Under the pieces are notes generated by a model. It had not been told where the DNA came from. It worked only from the letters and a program-made list of their open reading frames with translations, and made no database searches. A stretch of DNA of 64,000 bases from Roseovarius autotrophicus (GTDB taxonomy: Bacteria > Pseudomonadota > Alphaproteobacteria > Rhodobacterales > Rhodobacteraceae): contig NZ_JAGQDH010000009.1 of the NCBI RefSeq assembly GCF_018069895.1, positions 62,001 through 126,000 on the forward strand, given 5' to 3'. A program made the position numbers and the translations under genes. Numbering within the stretch: the stretch's first letter is position 1; every line of letters begins with the position of its first letter. Of this stretch, positions 37,207-46,901 are shown piece by piece.

Positions 37207-38289
37207 ATGGATCGCCGTTCGTTTCTAAAGAAATCCGCGCTGGGTGGCGGGGCCGCCGCCGCGAGCACGCTGGCCGCGCCGCTCTACGCCCAGGGCAACC
37301 GCACGTTGACCATGGTCACCACATGGGGCCGTGGCCTTGCCGGTGTGTTCGACGCCGCGCAGCGCGTGGCCGACAGCATCAACGGCATGAGCGATGGCAG
37401 TCTGACGATCGAGGTCAAGGGCGCGGGCGAACTTGTCGGCGCGTTCGAGGTGTTCGACGCCGTGACCGCCGGTCAGGCCGACCTCTATCACGGTGCCGAT
37501 TACTATTTCGTCGGCCAGCACCCGGCCTATGGCTTTTTCACCTCGGTGCCCTTCGGCATGACCGCGCAGGAAATCGTCAACTGGTATTATCACGACGGCG
37601 GTGCCGCGTTCCACGACGAGCTTGGCCAGATTTTCGGCCTCAAGTCCTTCCTTGCGGGCAATACCGGCGCGCAGGCGGGCGGCTGGTTCAACCGCGAGAT
37701 CAACGGGCCCGAGGATTTCAACGGTCTCAAGTTCCGCATGCCCGGTCTTGGGGGCCTCGCGCTCGGCAAGCTGGGCGCGTCGGTGCAGAACCTGCCCGGT
37801 TCGGAAGTGTATCAGGCGCTTGCCTCCGGTGCTATCGATGGCACCGAGTGGATCGGCCCCTGGGCCGATGAAAAGGCCGGTTTCCAGGAGATCACCAAGA
37901 TCTACTACACCGCCGGTTTCCACGAGCCGGGTGCGGCGCTGGCCGTCGGCATGAACCGCGACGTATTCGACAGCCTCACCCCGCAGCAGCAGAAGATGGT
38001 CGAGATCGCCTGTGCCGAGGCCCATCAGTGGAACCTTGCACAGTTCCTCGCCAACAACTCGGCAGCGCTGTCGCGTCTGCGGTCGGCGGGCGTCAAGACG
38101 CTGGAATTCCCCGATAGCGTCTGGGATGCCTTTGGCCGTGCCTCTGACGAGGTGCATCAGGAGAACATGAGCGACGACATCTACAAGCGCGTCTATGACA
38201 GCTTCATGGCCTCCATGAAGTCATCCTCGGCCTGGATTGCCCTGTCCGACGGCGCCTATACCGCGCAGCGCGACCGCGTTCTGGGCTAA
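37207..38289 (+). CDS. TRAP transporter substrate-binding protein, TakP-like
   Basis: A 360-residue periplasmic binding protein of the DctP family. It carries a Tat signal peptide (MDRRSFLKKSALGGGAAAAS, cleavage near LYAQG), exceptional among binding proteins but typical for TakP. The ligand region includes the arginine of KFRMPGLGG and GTEWIGPWADEKAGFQEITK, both TakP-like, which points to 2-oxo acids bound with a cation. GGGGAGGAA precedes the start. First gene of the TRAP operon. Confidence 0.88.
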   Translation: MDRRSFLKKSALGGGAAAASTLAAPLYAQGNRTLTMVTTWGRGLAGVFDAAQRVADSINGMSDGSLTIEVKGAGELVGAFEVFDAVTAGQADLYHGADYYFVGQHPAYGFFTSVPFGMTAQEIVNWYYHDGGAAFHDELGQIFGLKSFLAGNTGAQAGGWFNREINGPEDFNGLKFRMPGLGGLALGKLGASVQNLPGSEVYQALASGAIDGTEWIGPWADEKAGFQEITKIYYTAGFHEPGAALAVGMNRDVFDSLTPQQQKMVEIACAEAHQWNLAQFLANNSAALSRLRSAGVKTLEFPDSVWDAFGRASDEVHQENMSDDIYKRVYDSFMASMKSSSAWIALSDGAYTAQRDRVLG

Positions 38290-38314
38290 GCGCGCCCGGT
38301 CGCGCAACTTCTGT

Positions 38315-38339
38315 CCAGGCCCCGCTTGCCGGGGCCTGG
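38315..38339 (+). terminator. intercistronic hairpin after the binding-protein gene
   Basis: CCAGGCCCCG, loop CTTGC, CGGGGCCTGG: a perfect 10-bp stem with no T-tail. In transport operons such hairpins stabilise or partly terminate the message so that the binding protein is made in excess over the permeases. Confidence 0.6.
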
Positions 38340-38378
38340 CGATTTGGTCTGATCCTGTCAGCCATGTGAGGGGAAACC

Positions 38379-39269
38379 ATGCTCGACGCCATCCTGTGGC
38401 TGTTCCAGAATATCGGAATGGCGTTCTACAACCTCGCCTATGCGATCACCAATCCCGCGCTCTGGCTCGACTGGTCGGACAAGGAAGCGATCATGCGGGT
38501 CGTCTATTACGGCGGGTCGGTCGAATTCTTCTTCGTGGTGTTCACGACATTTCTGGTGCTCACCGCCGTGGGCATGTGGCGCAACGCGTTCCTGTGGGGC
38601 TGCGTGCGGGTGCTGGAAGGGTTCGCCAACACGGTCGGTCGCTTCGCCGCCTGGGCGGGGCTGCTCATGGTGCTGCAACAGATCGTCATCGTCTTTATCC
38701 AGCGCATCTTTGCCCGGCCCGACATCGTCTTCGGGTTCGGCATTCCGCTGCAATTCGACATCAGTTGGTGGGCGGAGGAGCTGAAGCTCTACAACGCCAT
38801 GGTCGTGGCCCTGTGCTGCACCTACACCTTCGTTCAGGGCGGTCATGTGCGCGTGGACCTCGTTTATGCGCAGGTCAGCCATCGCGCCAAACGCATGATC
38901 GACATGTTCGGCAGCATCGTGTTCATGATGCCCATGGCGGTCATCACCTGGATGTATGGCTGGTATTTCCTGTGGCGGCATCTCATCGTGCCGAAACCCT
39001 CGGCCTCGGACCGGCTTGACCAGCTTCTGACGAAGTCGCGGGCGCTGCGCTGGAATGTCGAGACCATCGGCTTCAGTCCGAACGGGTTCAACGCCTATTT
39101 CCTGTTCAAGATCCTGCTGGTGCTCTTTGCTGGGATGATCTTTCTGCATGCGATGGCGTTTTTCTGGCGCTCCTGGCTGGAATGGAAGGAAGGGCCGGAA
39201 AGTGCCAACAAATACCTCGACCGCGACACGCTGGGCGAGGGCGAAGAAGCCTATGAAGGCACGCATTAA
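38379..39269 (+). CDS. TRAP transporter small permease subunit
   Basis: A 296-residue DctQ-family membrane protein, longer than the usual 160-220 residues. Four or more hydrophobic segments (about residues 50-75, 90-115, 140-160, 185-205, 250-275) carry the family pattern GHVRVDLVYAQVSHRAKRMIDMFGSIVFMMPMAVITWMYGWYFLWR (in part). GAGGGGAAA precedes the ATG. The length matches the TakQ-type subunits that pair with TakP-like proteins. Confidence 0.85.
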   Translation: MLDAILWLFQNIGMAFYNLAYAITNPALWLDWSDKEAIMRVVYYGGSVEFFFVVFTTFLVLTAVGMWRNAFLWGCVRVLEGFANTVGRFAAWAGLLMVLQQIVIVFIQRIFARPDIVFGFGIPLQFDISWWAEELKLYNAMVVALCCTYTFVQGGHVRVDLVYAQVSHRAKRMIDMFGSIVFMMPMAVITWMYGWYFLWRHLIVPKPSASDRLDQLLTKSRALRWNVETIGFSPNGFNAYFLFKILLVLFAGMIFLHAMAFFWRSWLEWKEGPESANKYLDRDTLGEGEEAYEGTH

Positions 39270-39283
39270 GGGGGCGGGTTTCC

Positions 39284-41638
39284 ATGCTGTTCGGACTTGA
39301 CGGGGTCGAGATCGGCCTGATCATCGTCTTTCTGTGCCTTTTCGGGGGCATTCTCTCTGGCTTTCCGGTGGCTTTTGCCATTGGCGGGGCGGGGGTGGTC
39401 TCTTTCGGGATCATTGCCGGACTCGATAGCGCGGGGCTTCTGATTCATCAGGCCATCGACCGCTCCACCGAGGCCTATAACGCGGTTCTGGCGACCGGGG
39501 TCAGGGCGGATTCCGTCACCATCTTCCGATATCCTGACCTTCCGCGCACCGGTGTTTCGGTGTTTCCTCAGGGCTGGGAGACGGCGCTTGACCGCAATGT
39601 GAGTTTCATCGTCAACCGCATCAACGAGCGCGTGCTGGCGGGGGCGGCCATCGAGACGCTGCTGGCCGTTCTGATGTTCGTGATGATGGGCATCACGCTG
39701 GAGCGATCGAAGATCGCCAACGACCTGCTGACGACCATGGCGCGGGTCTTTGGCCCGCTGCCGGGCGGGCTTGCCGTGTCGGTCGTGGTGGTGGGGACGT
39801 TTCTTGCCGCCTCCACCGGCATTGTCGGCGCGACGGTCGTGACCATGGGCCTGCTGAGCCTGCCCACAATGCTGCGCAACGGCTATTCGCCGCAACTGGC
39901 CACCGGTGTGATCGCCGCTTCTGGCACGCTGGGGCAGATCATTCCGCCCTCCATCGTGATCGTGCTTCTGGGTACACTGGCGGGGGATCTCTATTCGGTT
40001 GCGCAGGAGAATCGCGCGATCGCGGCGGGCTGCACCGATGCGCTGACCTATCTGGGAACACCGGCGGTCGTGTCGGTGGGCACGCTGTTTCAGGCGGCCC
40101 TTCTGCCCGGTATCCTGCTGGCGCTGCTTTATGCGCTCTATGCGTTCGGTTATGCGCTCTTCAATCCGTCCAAGGCCCCGGCGGTGCAGCTTGCCAGCGT
40201 CGCGGGTGGTGAGGTCATCACCCGGCGCGACAGCTTTACCTGGTTCCTTGGCGTGCCGGTGGCGCTGATTGCGGGCACGATGCTTCTGGGGCAGGTCAAC
40301 TTCGTCGGCTCGCAGGACCTGACCATAAGCAGCTTTACCGATCAGGGGCAGGCGGCCTCGCTGCGCACCAATGTCAGCCCGCAATGCAAGGCATCCATGA
40401 TCGAACTGCACGGGCAGGAGGCCTGGGATGCGGCGGTGGTGCAGCAAGCGGCCATCGACGAGTCCGGTGGCGTGACCGCAAGCGTGCGTCTCAGCCCCGA
40501 GGAAATCGCGCAGCTTCGCGTCGAGAAGGAGGCCAATGCCGCCCCCATCGGCACGGGCGTCGCGACTCTGATGGTCATGGTCGGCCTGATCCTTGCGGTG
40601 GCGCGCGGCGTTGCTCCGTCCGCCAGTCCGCGTCCGCTGCTGATCGGCGCTCTGGGGATCGTGCTGGGGCTGCTGGCGGATATCGTTTTCATCCGGGCCT
40701 CGACCTCCTCTGGCGTGACATGGCTGATCCTTGCCATTCCCATGGGGCTGGCCTTTTACGGGGCGGCCCATGGCGCGTTGCGCATGGCAAAGAACGAGCT
40801 TATCCGCGTGGTCTTTCCGCCGCTCGTGCTCATCGTGGCGGTGCTCGGCTCGATCCTTGGCGGGATCACCAACCCGACGCCGGCCGCGGCGCTTGGCGCG
40901 GGCGGTGCGATCATGCTTGCCGCCTATCGCAAGTTGCGCGATCAGGACCGCTCGCCCAAGATTATCCTGTTTTCAACCCTGGCCATCATCCTTGCCATCC
41001 TCATCGGTATCAACTTCGATCTCAGAATCAACCAGCCCAAGGTAAGCGTCGAATCTTGGGTGGCGTTCCTGTTCGCCTATGCCGCCTATCTTTACGCGCT
41101 TTTCGGGCTGCTCTTTGCCTGCTGGGTGCTTTATGCGGGCGGCGTGCTGTCGCCGGTGGTGCGCGAGACGGCCAAGGTCACGAGCATGGTCTTCACCATC
41201 CTCATCGGGTCGCAGCTTCTCAATCTCGTGGTGATCTCTTTCGGGGGCGAGCACTACATTCAGGATTTCCTCCAGTCATTCGACAACGAGTTCAAAGTCT
41301 TCCTGATCGTGATGCTGGTGCTCTTCATCCTCGGCTTCGTGCTGGATTTCCTCGAGATCATCTATATCGTGATCCCGATCGTCGGCCCGGTGATCTATGG
41401 CGGCAGCTTTGATCCGAAATGGGTCACCATCATGATCGCGGTGAACCTGCAAACCTCGTTCCTGACACCGCCTTTCGGCTTTGCGCTGTTCTACCTGCGC
41501 GGGGTGGCGCCGAGGGGGGTGACGACCGGACATATCTACAAGGGCGTGCTGCCCTTCGTACTGATCCAGGTTTTGGGACTGGCGATCCTGTGGTTCTTCC
41601 CGGATATCGTGACAATCCTGCCCGATCTCATGGGGTGA
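39284..41638 (+). CDS. TRAP transporter large permease subunit, extra-long
   Basis: A 784-residue DctM-family permease, nearly twice the usual 425-440. The family landmarks are kept: FPVAFAIGGAG near the start, MGITLERSKIANDLL near 145, and LGQIIPPSIVIVLLG near 220. Two insertions stand out: about 40 residues at 62-105 with an RYPDLPRTGV stretch, and a large one at about 290-600 with extra membrane segments and a soluble part. The core resumes with EIIYIVIPIVGPVIYGG. Long forms occur with TakP-like systems. Role of the insertion unknown. Confidence 0.88.
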   Translation: MLFGLDGVEIGLIIVFLCLFGGILSGFPVAFAIGGAGVVSFGIIAGLDSAGLLIHQAIDRSTEAYNAVLATGVRADSVTIFRYPDLPRTGVSVFPQGWETALDRNVSFIVNRINERVLAGAAIETLLAVLMFVMMGITLERSKIANDLLTTMARVFGPLPGGLAVSVVVVGTFLAASTGIVGATVVTMGLLSLPTMLRNGYSPQLATGVIAASGTLGQIIPPSIVIVLLGTLAGDLYSVAQENRAIAAGCTDALTYLGTPAVVSVGTLFQAALLPGILLALLYALYAFGYALFNPSKAPAVQLASVAGGEVITRRDSFTWFLGVPVALIAGTMLLGQVNFVGSQDLTISSFTDQGQAASLRTNVSPQCKASMIELHGQEAWDAAVVQQAAIDESGGVTASVRLSPEEIAQLRVEKEANAAPIGTGVATLMVMVGLILAVARGVAPSASPRPLLIGALGIVLGLLADIVFIRASTSSGVTWLILAIPMGLAFYGAAHGALRMAKNELIRVVFPPLVLIVAVLGSILGGITNPTPAAALGAGGAIMLAAYRKLRDQDRSPKIILFSTLAIILAILIGINFDLRINQPKVSVESWVAFLFAYAAYLYALFGLLFACWVLYAGGVLSPVVRETAKVTSMVFTILIGSQLLNLVVISFGGEHYIQDFLQSFDNEFKVFLIVMLVLFILGFVLDFLEIIYIVIPIVGPVIYGGSFDPKWVTIMIAVNLQTSFLTPPFGFALFYLRGVAPRGVTTGHIYKGVLPFVLIQVLGLAILWFFPDIVTILPDLMG

Positions 41639-41650
41639 GGGGACTCGGGG

Positions 41651-41691
41651 CCCGCGCGGTGGCGTGCAACCGCACCTTCACGCCGCGCGGG
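41651..41691. terminator. possible bidirectional terminator hairpin
   Basis: CCCGCGC pairs with GCGCGGG and, inside it, GGCGTG with CACGCC, with a 12-base loop. It lies between the convergent TRAP permease and prfC genes. There is no T-run, so activity is uncertain. Confidence 0.4.
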
Positions 41692-41728
41692 TGAAAAGCC
41701 CAAGTCAACTACAGACCGGATCCGGCCC

Positions 41729-43336
<1,608 letters not shown>

Positions 43337-43383
43337 GGGGCCGCGTATAGTGGGGCCGCGCGCGCGGCGCAATAAGGGCTATG

Positions 43384-43423
43384 CCGTCACGCAGGCGCAA
43401 CATTTCTGTTGCCGTCTTGTAAG
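43384..43423 (+). promoter_or_regulatory. possible Pho box upstream of the phosphatase gene
   Basis: Four 7-base blocks spaced exactly 11 bp apart (CCGTCAC, GCGCAAC, CTGTTGC, TTGTAAG, each separated by four bases) fit the geometry of PhoB direct repeats. Only the first and third resemble the CTGTCAT consensus. The position, 60-100 bp before a PhoX-type gene, is the main support. Confidence 0.3.
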
Positions 43424-43485
43424 GTGGCCTTGCTAGCCAAATGGTTCACGGCCAAGCCGTGATTCCACCTGACCGGAGAGCGACC

Positions 43486-45507
43486 ATGCGCGACTATGAG
43501 AACGACTATCCCGCCCCGATCCAGAGCCCCGATTGGGAGCATGGCGACGAGCGTCCATCCAACACCTCGGGCAACCCGAGCTTTTATGACGTGATCGAGG
43601 CGCGCGCCTCGCGACGGGGCTTCCTCATGGGCGGGCTGGCCGCTGCTATCTCGGGCATGGTTGGCGCGGGGCTTGCCTCGCGCGGCGCGTTGGCGGGCAC
43701 GGGTGCGCCGCTTCTTGGCTTCACGCCGGTGCCGGTTAGCAAGGCGGATGCGGTCGTGGTGCCCGAGGGCTATCACGCGCAGGTCTTCGCCCGCTGGGGG
43801 GACGCGATCAGCGGCGATATGCCCGCCTTTCACGGGGCCAATACCGGCGCGGAGCAGGGCCATCAGATCGGCCAGAACCATGACGGACAGCATTTCTTTG
43901 CCATCGAAGGTTCCTCCGGGGACGGGCTTTACGTGCTCAACCACGAATGTATCGAGCCGCGTTTCCTTCATGCCGAGGGCTACAAGGGCAAGCCGCTGTC
44001 GAGCCGCGATGTGCTCTGGCACGATGGCGCGCGCGACGATGACGAGGTGCTCAAGGAAATGAACGCCCATGGCGTCTCGGTCTTCCGGGTGCAAAGGCAG
44101 GCGCAGGGCTGGGCCATCGTGTCCGACCTGCGCAACCGCCGGATCACCGCGCTGACGCCGATGGAGATTGCGGGGCCGGTGCGCGGCACCGCTCATGTGG
44201 TGACGAAATACAGCCCCCGTGGCACCGCCACGCGCGGCACGCTCAACAACTGCGCTCATGGGGTGACACCGTGGAACACCTATCTGGCCGCCGAGGAGAA
44301 CTGGGCCGGGTATTTCTCGAACCCCGATGCGCAGCCGCGCGAACACGCCCGTTACGGCCTGTCCAGCAAGCCCGAGGGCGGGCGCTATGGCTGGCATCTG
44401 GCGCGGGGCGGCGCGGATGAATTTGTCCGCTTTGATGCGCGCGCCAAGGGGGCCGACGCCACGCAAGACTACCGCAACGAGCCCAACTGCTTTGGCTGGA
44501 TGGTCGAGATCGACCCGTTCGATCCTGACAAGCCCCCAGTCAAGCGGACCCATCTGGGCCGCTTCGCCCATGAGGGGGTGGTGTTCCAGAAGGCAGAGCC
44601 GGGCAAGCCGGTGGTCTGCTATTCGGGTGACGATGCGCGGTTTGAGTATATCTACAAGTTCGTGTCTCGCGATGTCTATCAACCGGGAGAGAGCGATGGC
44701 AGCATCCTCGATCACGGCACGCTCTACGCGGCGCGGTTCGATCCCGATGGCCGTGGCGAATGGCTGGCACTGGCACCGGGGCATAACGGGCTGACGCCCG
44801 ATGCGGGCTTTGCCGATCTGGCCGATATTCTGGTGAATACGCGGGCGGCGGCGGACGTGGCAGGGGCGACCAAGATGGACCGTCCCGAATGGGGCGCGGT
44901 CGATCCCGCGACGGGCGAGGTCTATTTCACGCTGACCAACAACACCCGCCGCACCGAGGCGCAGGTCGATCCCGCCAACCCGCGCAGCAAGAACCAGTTC
45001 GGCCATATCATCCGCTGGCGCGAGGCGCGGGGCGATGCGGCCTCGACCACGTTCGACTGGGATCTCTTCGTGATCGCGGGCGATCCTGCGACCAGCCGCA
45101 CCTTCGACGGCGTGGCGCTCGATGAGGACAATATCTTCTGCTGCCCGGACGGGCTGTGGTTCGATCCTGACGGGCGGCTCTGGATCCAGACCGATATCGG
45201 AGAGTCGGCGCAGAACACGGGCGATTTCGCACAGTTCGGCAACAACCAGATGCTTGCCGCCGATCCGCGCACCGGGGAAATCAGGCGCTTTCTCACCGGG
45301 CCGTTGGGGCAGGAGATTACCGGCGTCTGCACCACGCCCGATCAGCGCACGATGTTCGTGGGCATCCAGCATCCCGGTGCCACAACCACGCCCGAGGACC
45401 ACGCGGGCGGGCGTTCCGTCTCGCATTGGCCCGATGGTGGCGACGCGGTGCCACGCTCGGCGCTTGTCGTGATCACCCGCGAGGATGGGGGCAAGATCGG
45501 GGCCTGA
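43486..45507 (+). CDS. phoX: PhoX-type (DUF839) alkaline phosphatase
   Basis: A 673-residue exported protein of the PhoX/DUF839 family, Ca/Fe-dependent phosphomonoesterases common in marine bacteria. A Tat signal starts late (ASRRGFLMGGLAAAISG, Arg pair about 43-44), usual for PhoX. Family motifs include LNHECIEPRFLHAEGY, NNCAHGVTPWNTYLAAEENW and DGLWFDPDGRLWIQTD. GGAGAG precedes ATG 43486. Family membership is clear; whether it is the main phosphate-starvation phosphatase or a paralogue of unknown substrate is not. Confidence 0.85.
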   Translation: MRDYENDYPAPIQSPDWEHGDERPSNTSGNPSFYDVIEARASRRGFLMGGLAAAISGMVGAGLASRGALAGTGAPLLGFTPVPVSKADAVVVPEGYHAQVFARWGDAISGDMPAFHGANTGAEQGHQIGQNHDGQHFFAIEGSSGDGLYVLNHECIEPRFLHAEGYKGKPLSSRDVLWHDGARDDDEVLKEMNAHGVSVFRVQRQAQGWAIVSDLRNRRITALTPMEIAGPVRGTAHVVTKYSPRGTATRGTLNNCAHGVTPWNTYLAAEENWAGYFSNPDAQPREHARYGLSSKPEGGRYGWHLARGGADEFVRFDARAKGADATQDYRNEPNCFGWMVEIDPFDPDKPPVKRTHLGRFAHEGVVFQKAEPGKPVVCYSGDDARFEYIYKFVSRDVYQPGESDGSILDHGTLYAARFDPDGRGEWLALAPGHNGLTPDAGFADLADILVNTRAAADVAGATKMDRPEWGAVDPATGEVYFTLTNNTRRTEAQVDPANPRSKNQFGHIIRWREARGDAASTTFDWDLFVIAGDPATSRTFDGVALDEDNIFCCPDGLWFDPDGRLWIQTDIGESAQNTGDFAQFGNNQMLAADPRTGEIRRFLTGPLGQEITGVCTTPDQRTMFVGIQHPGATTTPEDHAGGRSVSHWPDGGDAVPRSALVVITREDGGKIGA

Positions 45508-45541
45508 GCGATGTGGGCGCGCGCGCATTCCGCGCCGCCCC

Positions 45542-46726
45542 TCACCGCACCAGCGCGCGCATCCCCCGGTCGATCCCCTCAAGTGTCATCGGCACCATAC
45601 GCCCCTCGAAGATTTCGCGGATCATGCCGATGGATTGCGTGTGGCTCCAGTATTTTTCCGGCACCGGGTTGATCCACAGATGCGCGGGCCATTGCGCCCG
45701 CGCGCGCGCCAGCCAGACCTGACCCGCCTCGGCATTCCAATGTTCATTGGCACCCCCCGGATAGGCGATCTCATAGGGTGACATGCTGGCATCGCCCACG
45801 AAGATGCATTTGTAATCAGGCCCATAGGTATTGAGCACCTCCCATGTGGGCGTCTGTGCATCCCAGCGGCGGCGGTTGTCGCGCCACACGCTCTCGTATA
45901 GGCAGTTGTGGAAATAGAAATGTTCCATGTGCTTGAACTCGGTGCGTGCGGCGCTGAACAACTCCTCCACCACTTTCACATGATCATCCATCGAGCCGCC
46001 CACGTCGAGAAACAGCAGCACCTTGACCGCGTTGCGCCGCTCGGGCCTTGTTTTCACGTCAAGCCAGCCATGTTCGGCGGTGGCGCGGATCGTGCCGTCG
46101 AGGTCAAGCTCCTCATTCGCCCCGTCGCGCGCCCATTGCCGCAGCCGCTTAAGCGCGACCTTGATGTTGCGCGTGCCAAGCTCCACGCTGTCGTCGAGAT
46201 TGCGGAACTCGCGCTTGTCCCAGACCTTGACGGCGCGGCGGTGGCGGCTTGTCTCCTGCCCGATGCGCACGCCTTCGGGGTTGTAGCCATGCGCCCCGAA
46301 GGGCGAGGTGCCCGCGGTGCCGATCCATTTGTTGCCGCCCTGATGGCGGCCCTGCTGGTCGCGCAGCCGCTCGCGCAGCGTTTCCATCAACTTCTCGAAC
46401 CCGCCAAGCGCCTCGATCTCGGCCATTTCCTCGGGTGTCAGGAGTTTTTCGGCCTGTTTTTCCAGCCAGTCGGCGGGCAGGTCGAGCGCGTTGAGAACCT
46501 GTTCGGCGCTGATGCTTTCAAGTCCCGCGAAGCTTTGGGCAAAGGCGCGGTCGAACCGGTCGATATGGCGTTCGTCCTTCACCATGGCGGCGCGGGCGAG
46601 GTAATAGAACCCCTCCACGTCATAGGTCACCAGCCCCGCGCGCATCGCCTCCAGAAAGGTCAGGAACTCGCGGAGAGAGACCGGAACGCCGGTCTTCCTT
46701 AGCGTCTCGAAGAAGGACAGGAACAT
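45542..46726 (-). CDS. VWA domain protein, CoxE-like
   Basis: A 394-residue protein. The N-terminal part (about 1-220) is the CoxE-like region (SLREFLTFLEAMRAGL), and the C-terminal VWA domain begins KVLLFLDVGGSMDDHV, where the MIDAS DxSxS is DVGGS, a Gly in place of the first Ser. Such proteins usually work with a MoxR AAA+ ATPase as a chaperone pair. No MoxR gene is adjacent here. It starts 7 bp after the stop of a 55-codon membrane protein gene. Confidence 0.85.
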   Translation of the reverse strand: MFLSFFETLRKTGVPVSLREFLTFLEAMRAGLVTYDVEGFYYLARAAMVKDERHIDRFDRAFAQSFAGLESISAEQVLNALDLPADWLEKQAEKLLTPEEMAEIEALGGFEKLMETLRERLRDQQGRHQGGNKWIGTAGTSPFGAHGYNPEGVRIGQETSRHRRAVKVWDKREFRNLDDSVELGTRNIKVALKRLRQWARDGANEELDLDGTIRATAEHGWLDVKTRPERRNAVKVLLFLDVGGSMDDHVKVVEELFSAARTEFKHMEHFYFHNCLYESVWRDNRRRWDAQTPTWEVLNTYGPDYKCIFVGDASMSPYEIAYPGGANEHWNAEAGQVWLARARAQWPAHLWINPVPEKYWSHTQSIGMIREIFEGRMVPMTLEGIDRGMRALVR

Positions 46727-46733
46727 GGCTGCC

Positions 46734-46901
46734 TCACAAGGCGGCGCGGTGCAGGATCAGCGTGAGAAATAGCCCGCCAAGCGCGAAAAGCAGCATGTAG
46801 ACAAAGACATAAAGCGCGATATCGGCGGGTTTGCCCTTGCGCCGCCAAGCCAGAACGCCGCCCGTCGCGGCCCCCAGGATTGCCCCTAGAATGACGATCA
46901 T
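46734..46901 (-). CDS. 55-residue, two-helix membrane protein
   Basis: A short gene with two hydrophobic segments (MIVILGAILGAATGGVLAW and, after a basic loop RRKGKPAD, IALYVFVYMLLFALGG and onward). The ATG overlaps the stop of the upstream lipoprotein gene as ATGA, and its stop lies 7 bp before the VWA start, so it is sandwiched in a tight operon; this and its hydrophobic pattern support it as real. Both termini would face the same side. No function is known to me. Confidence 0.75.
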   Translation of the reverse strand: MIVILGAILGAATGGVLAWRRKGKPADIALYVFVYMLLFALGGLFLTLILHRAAL

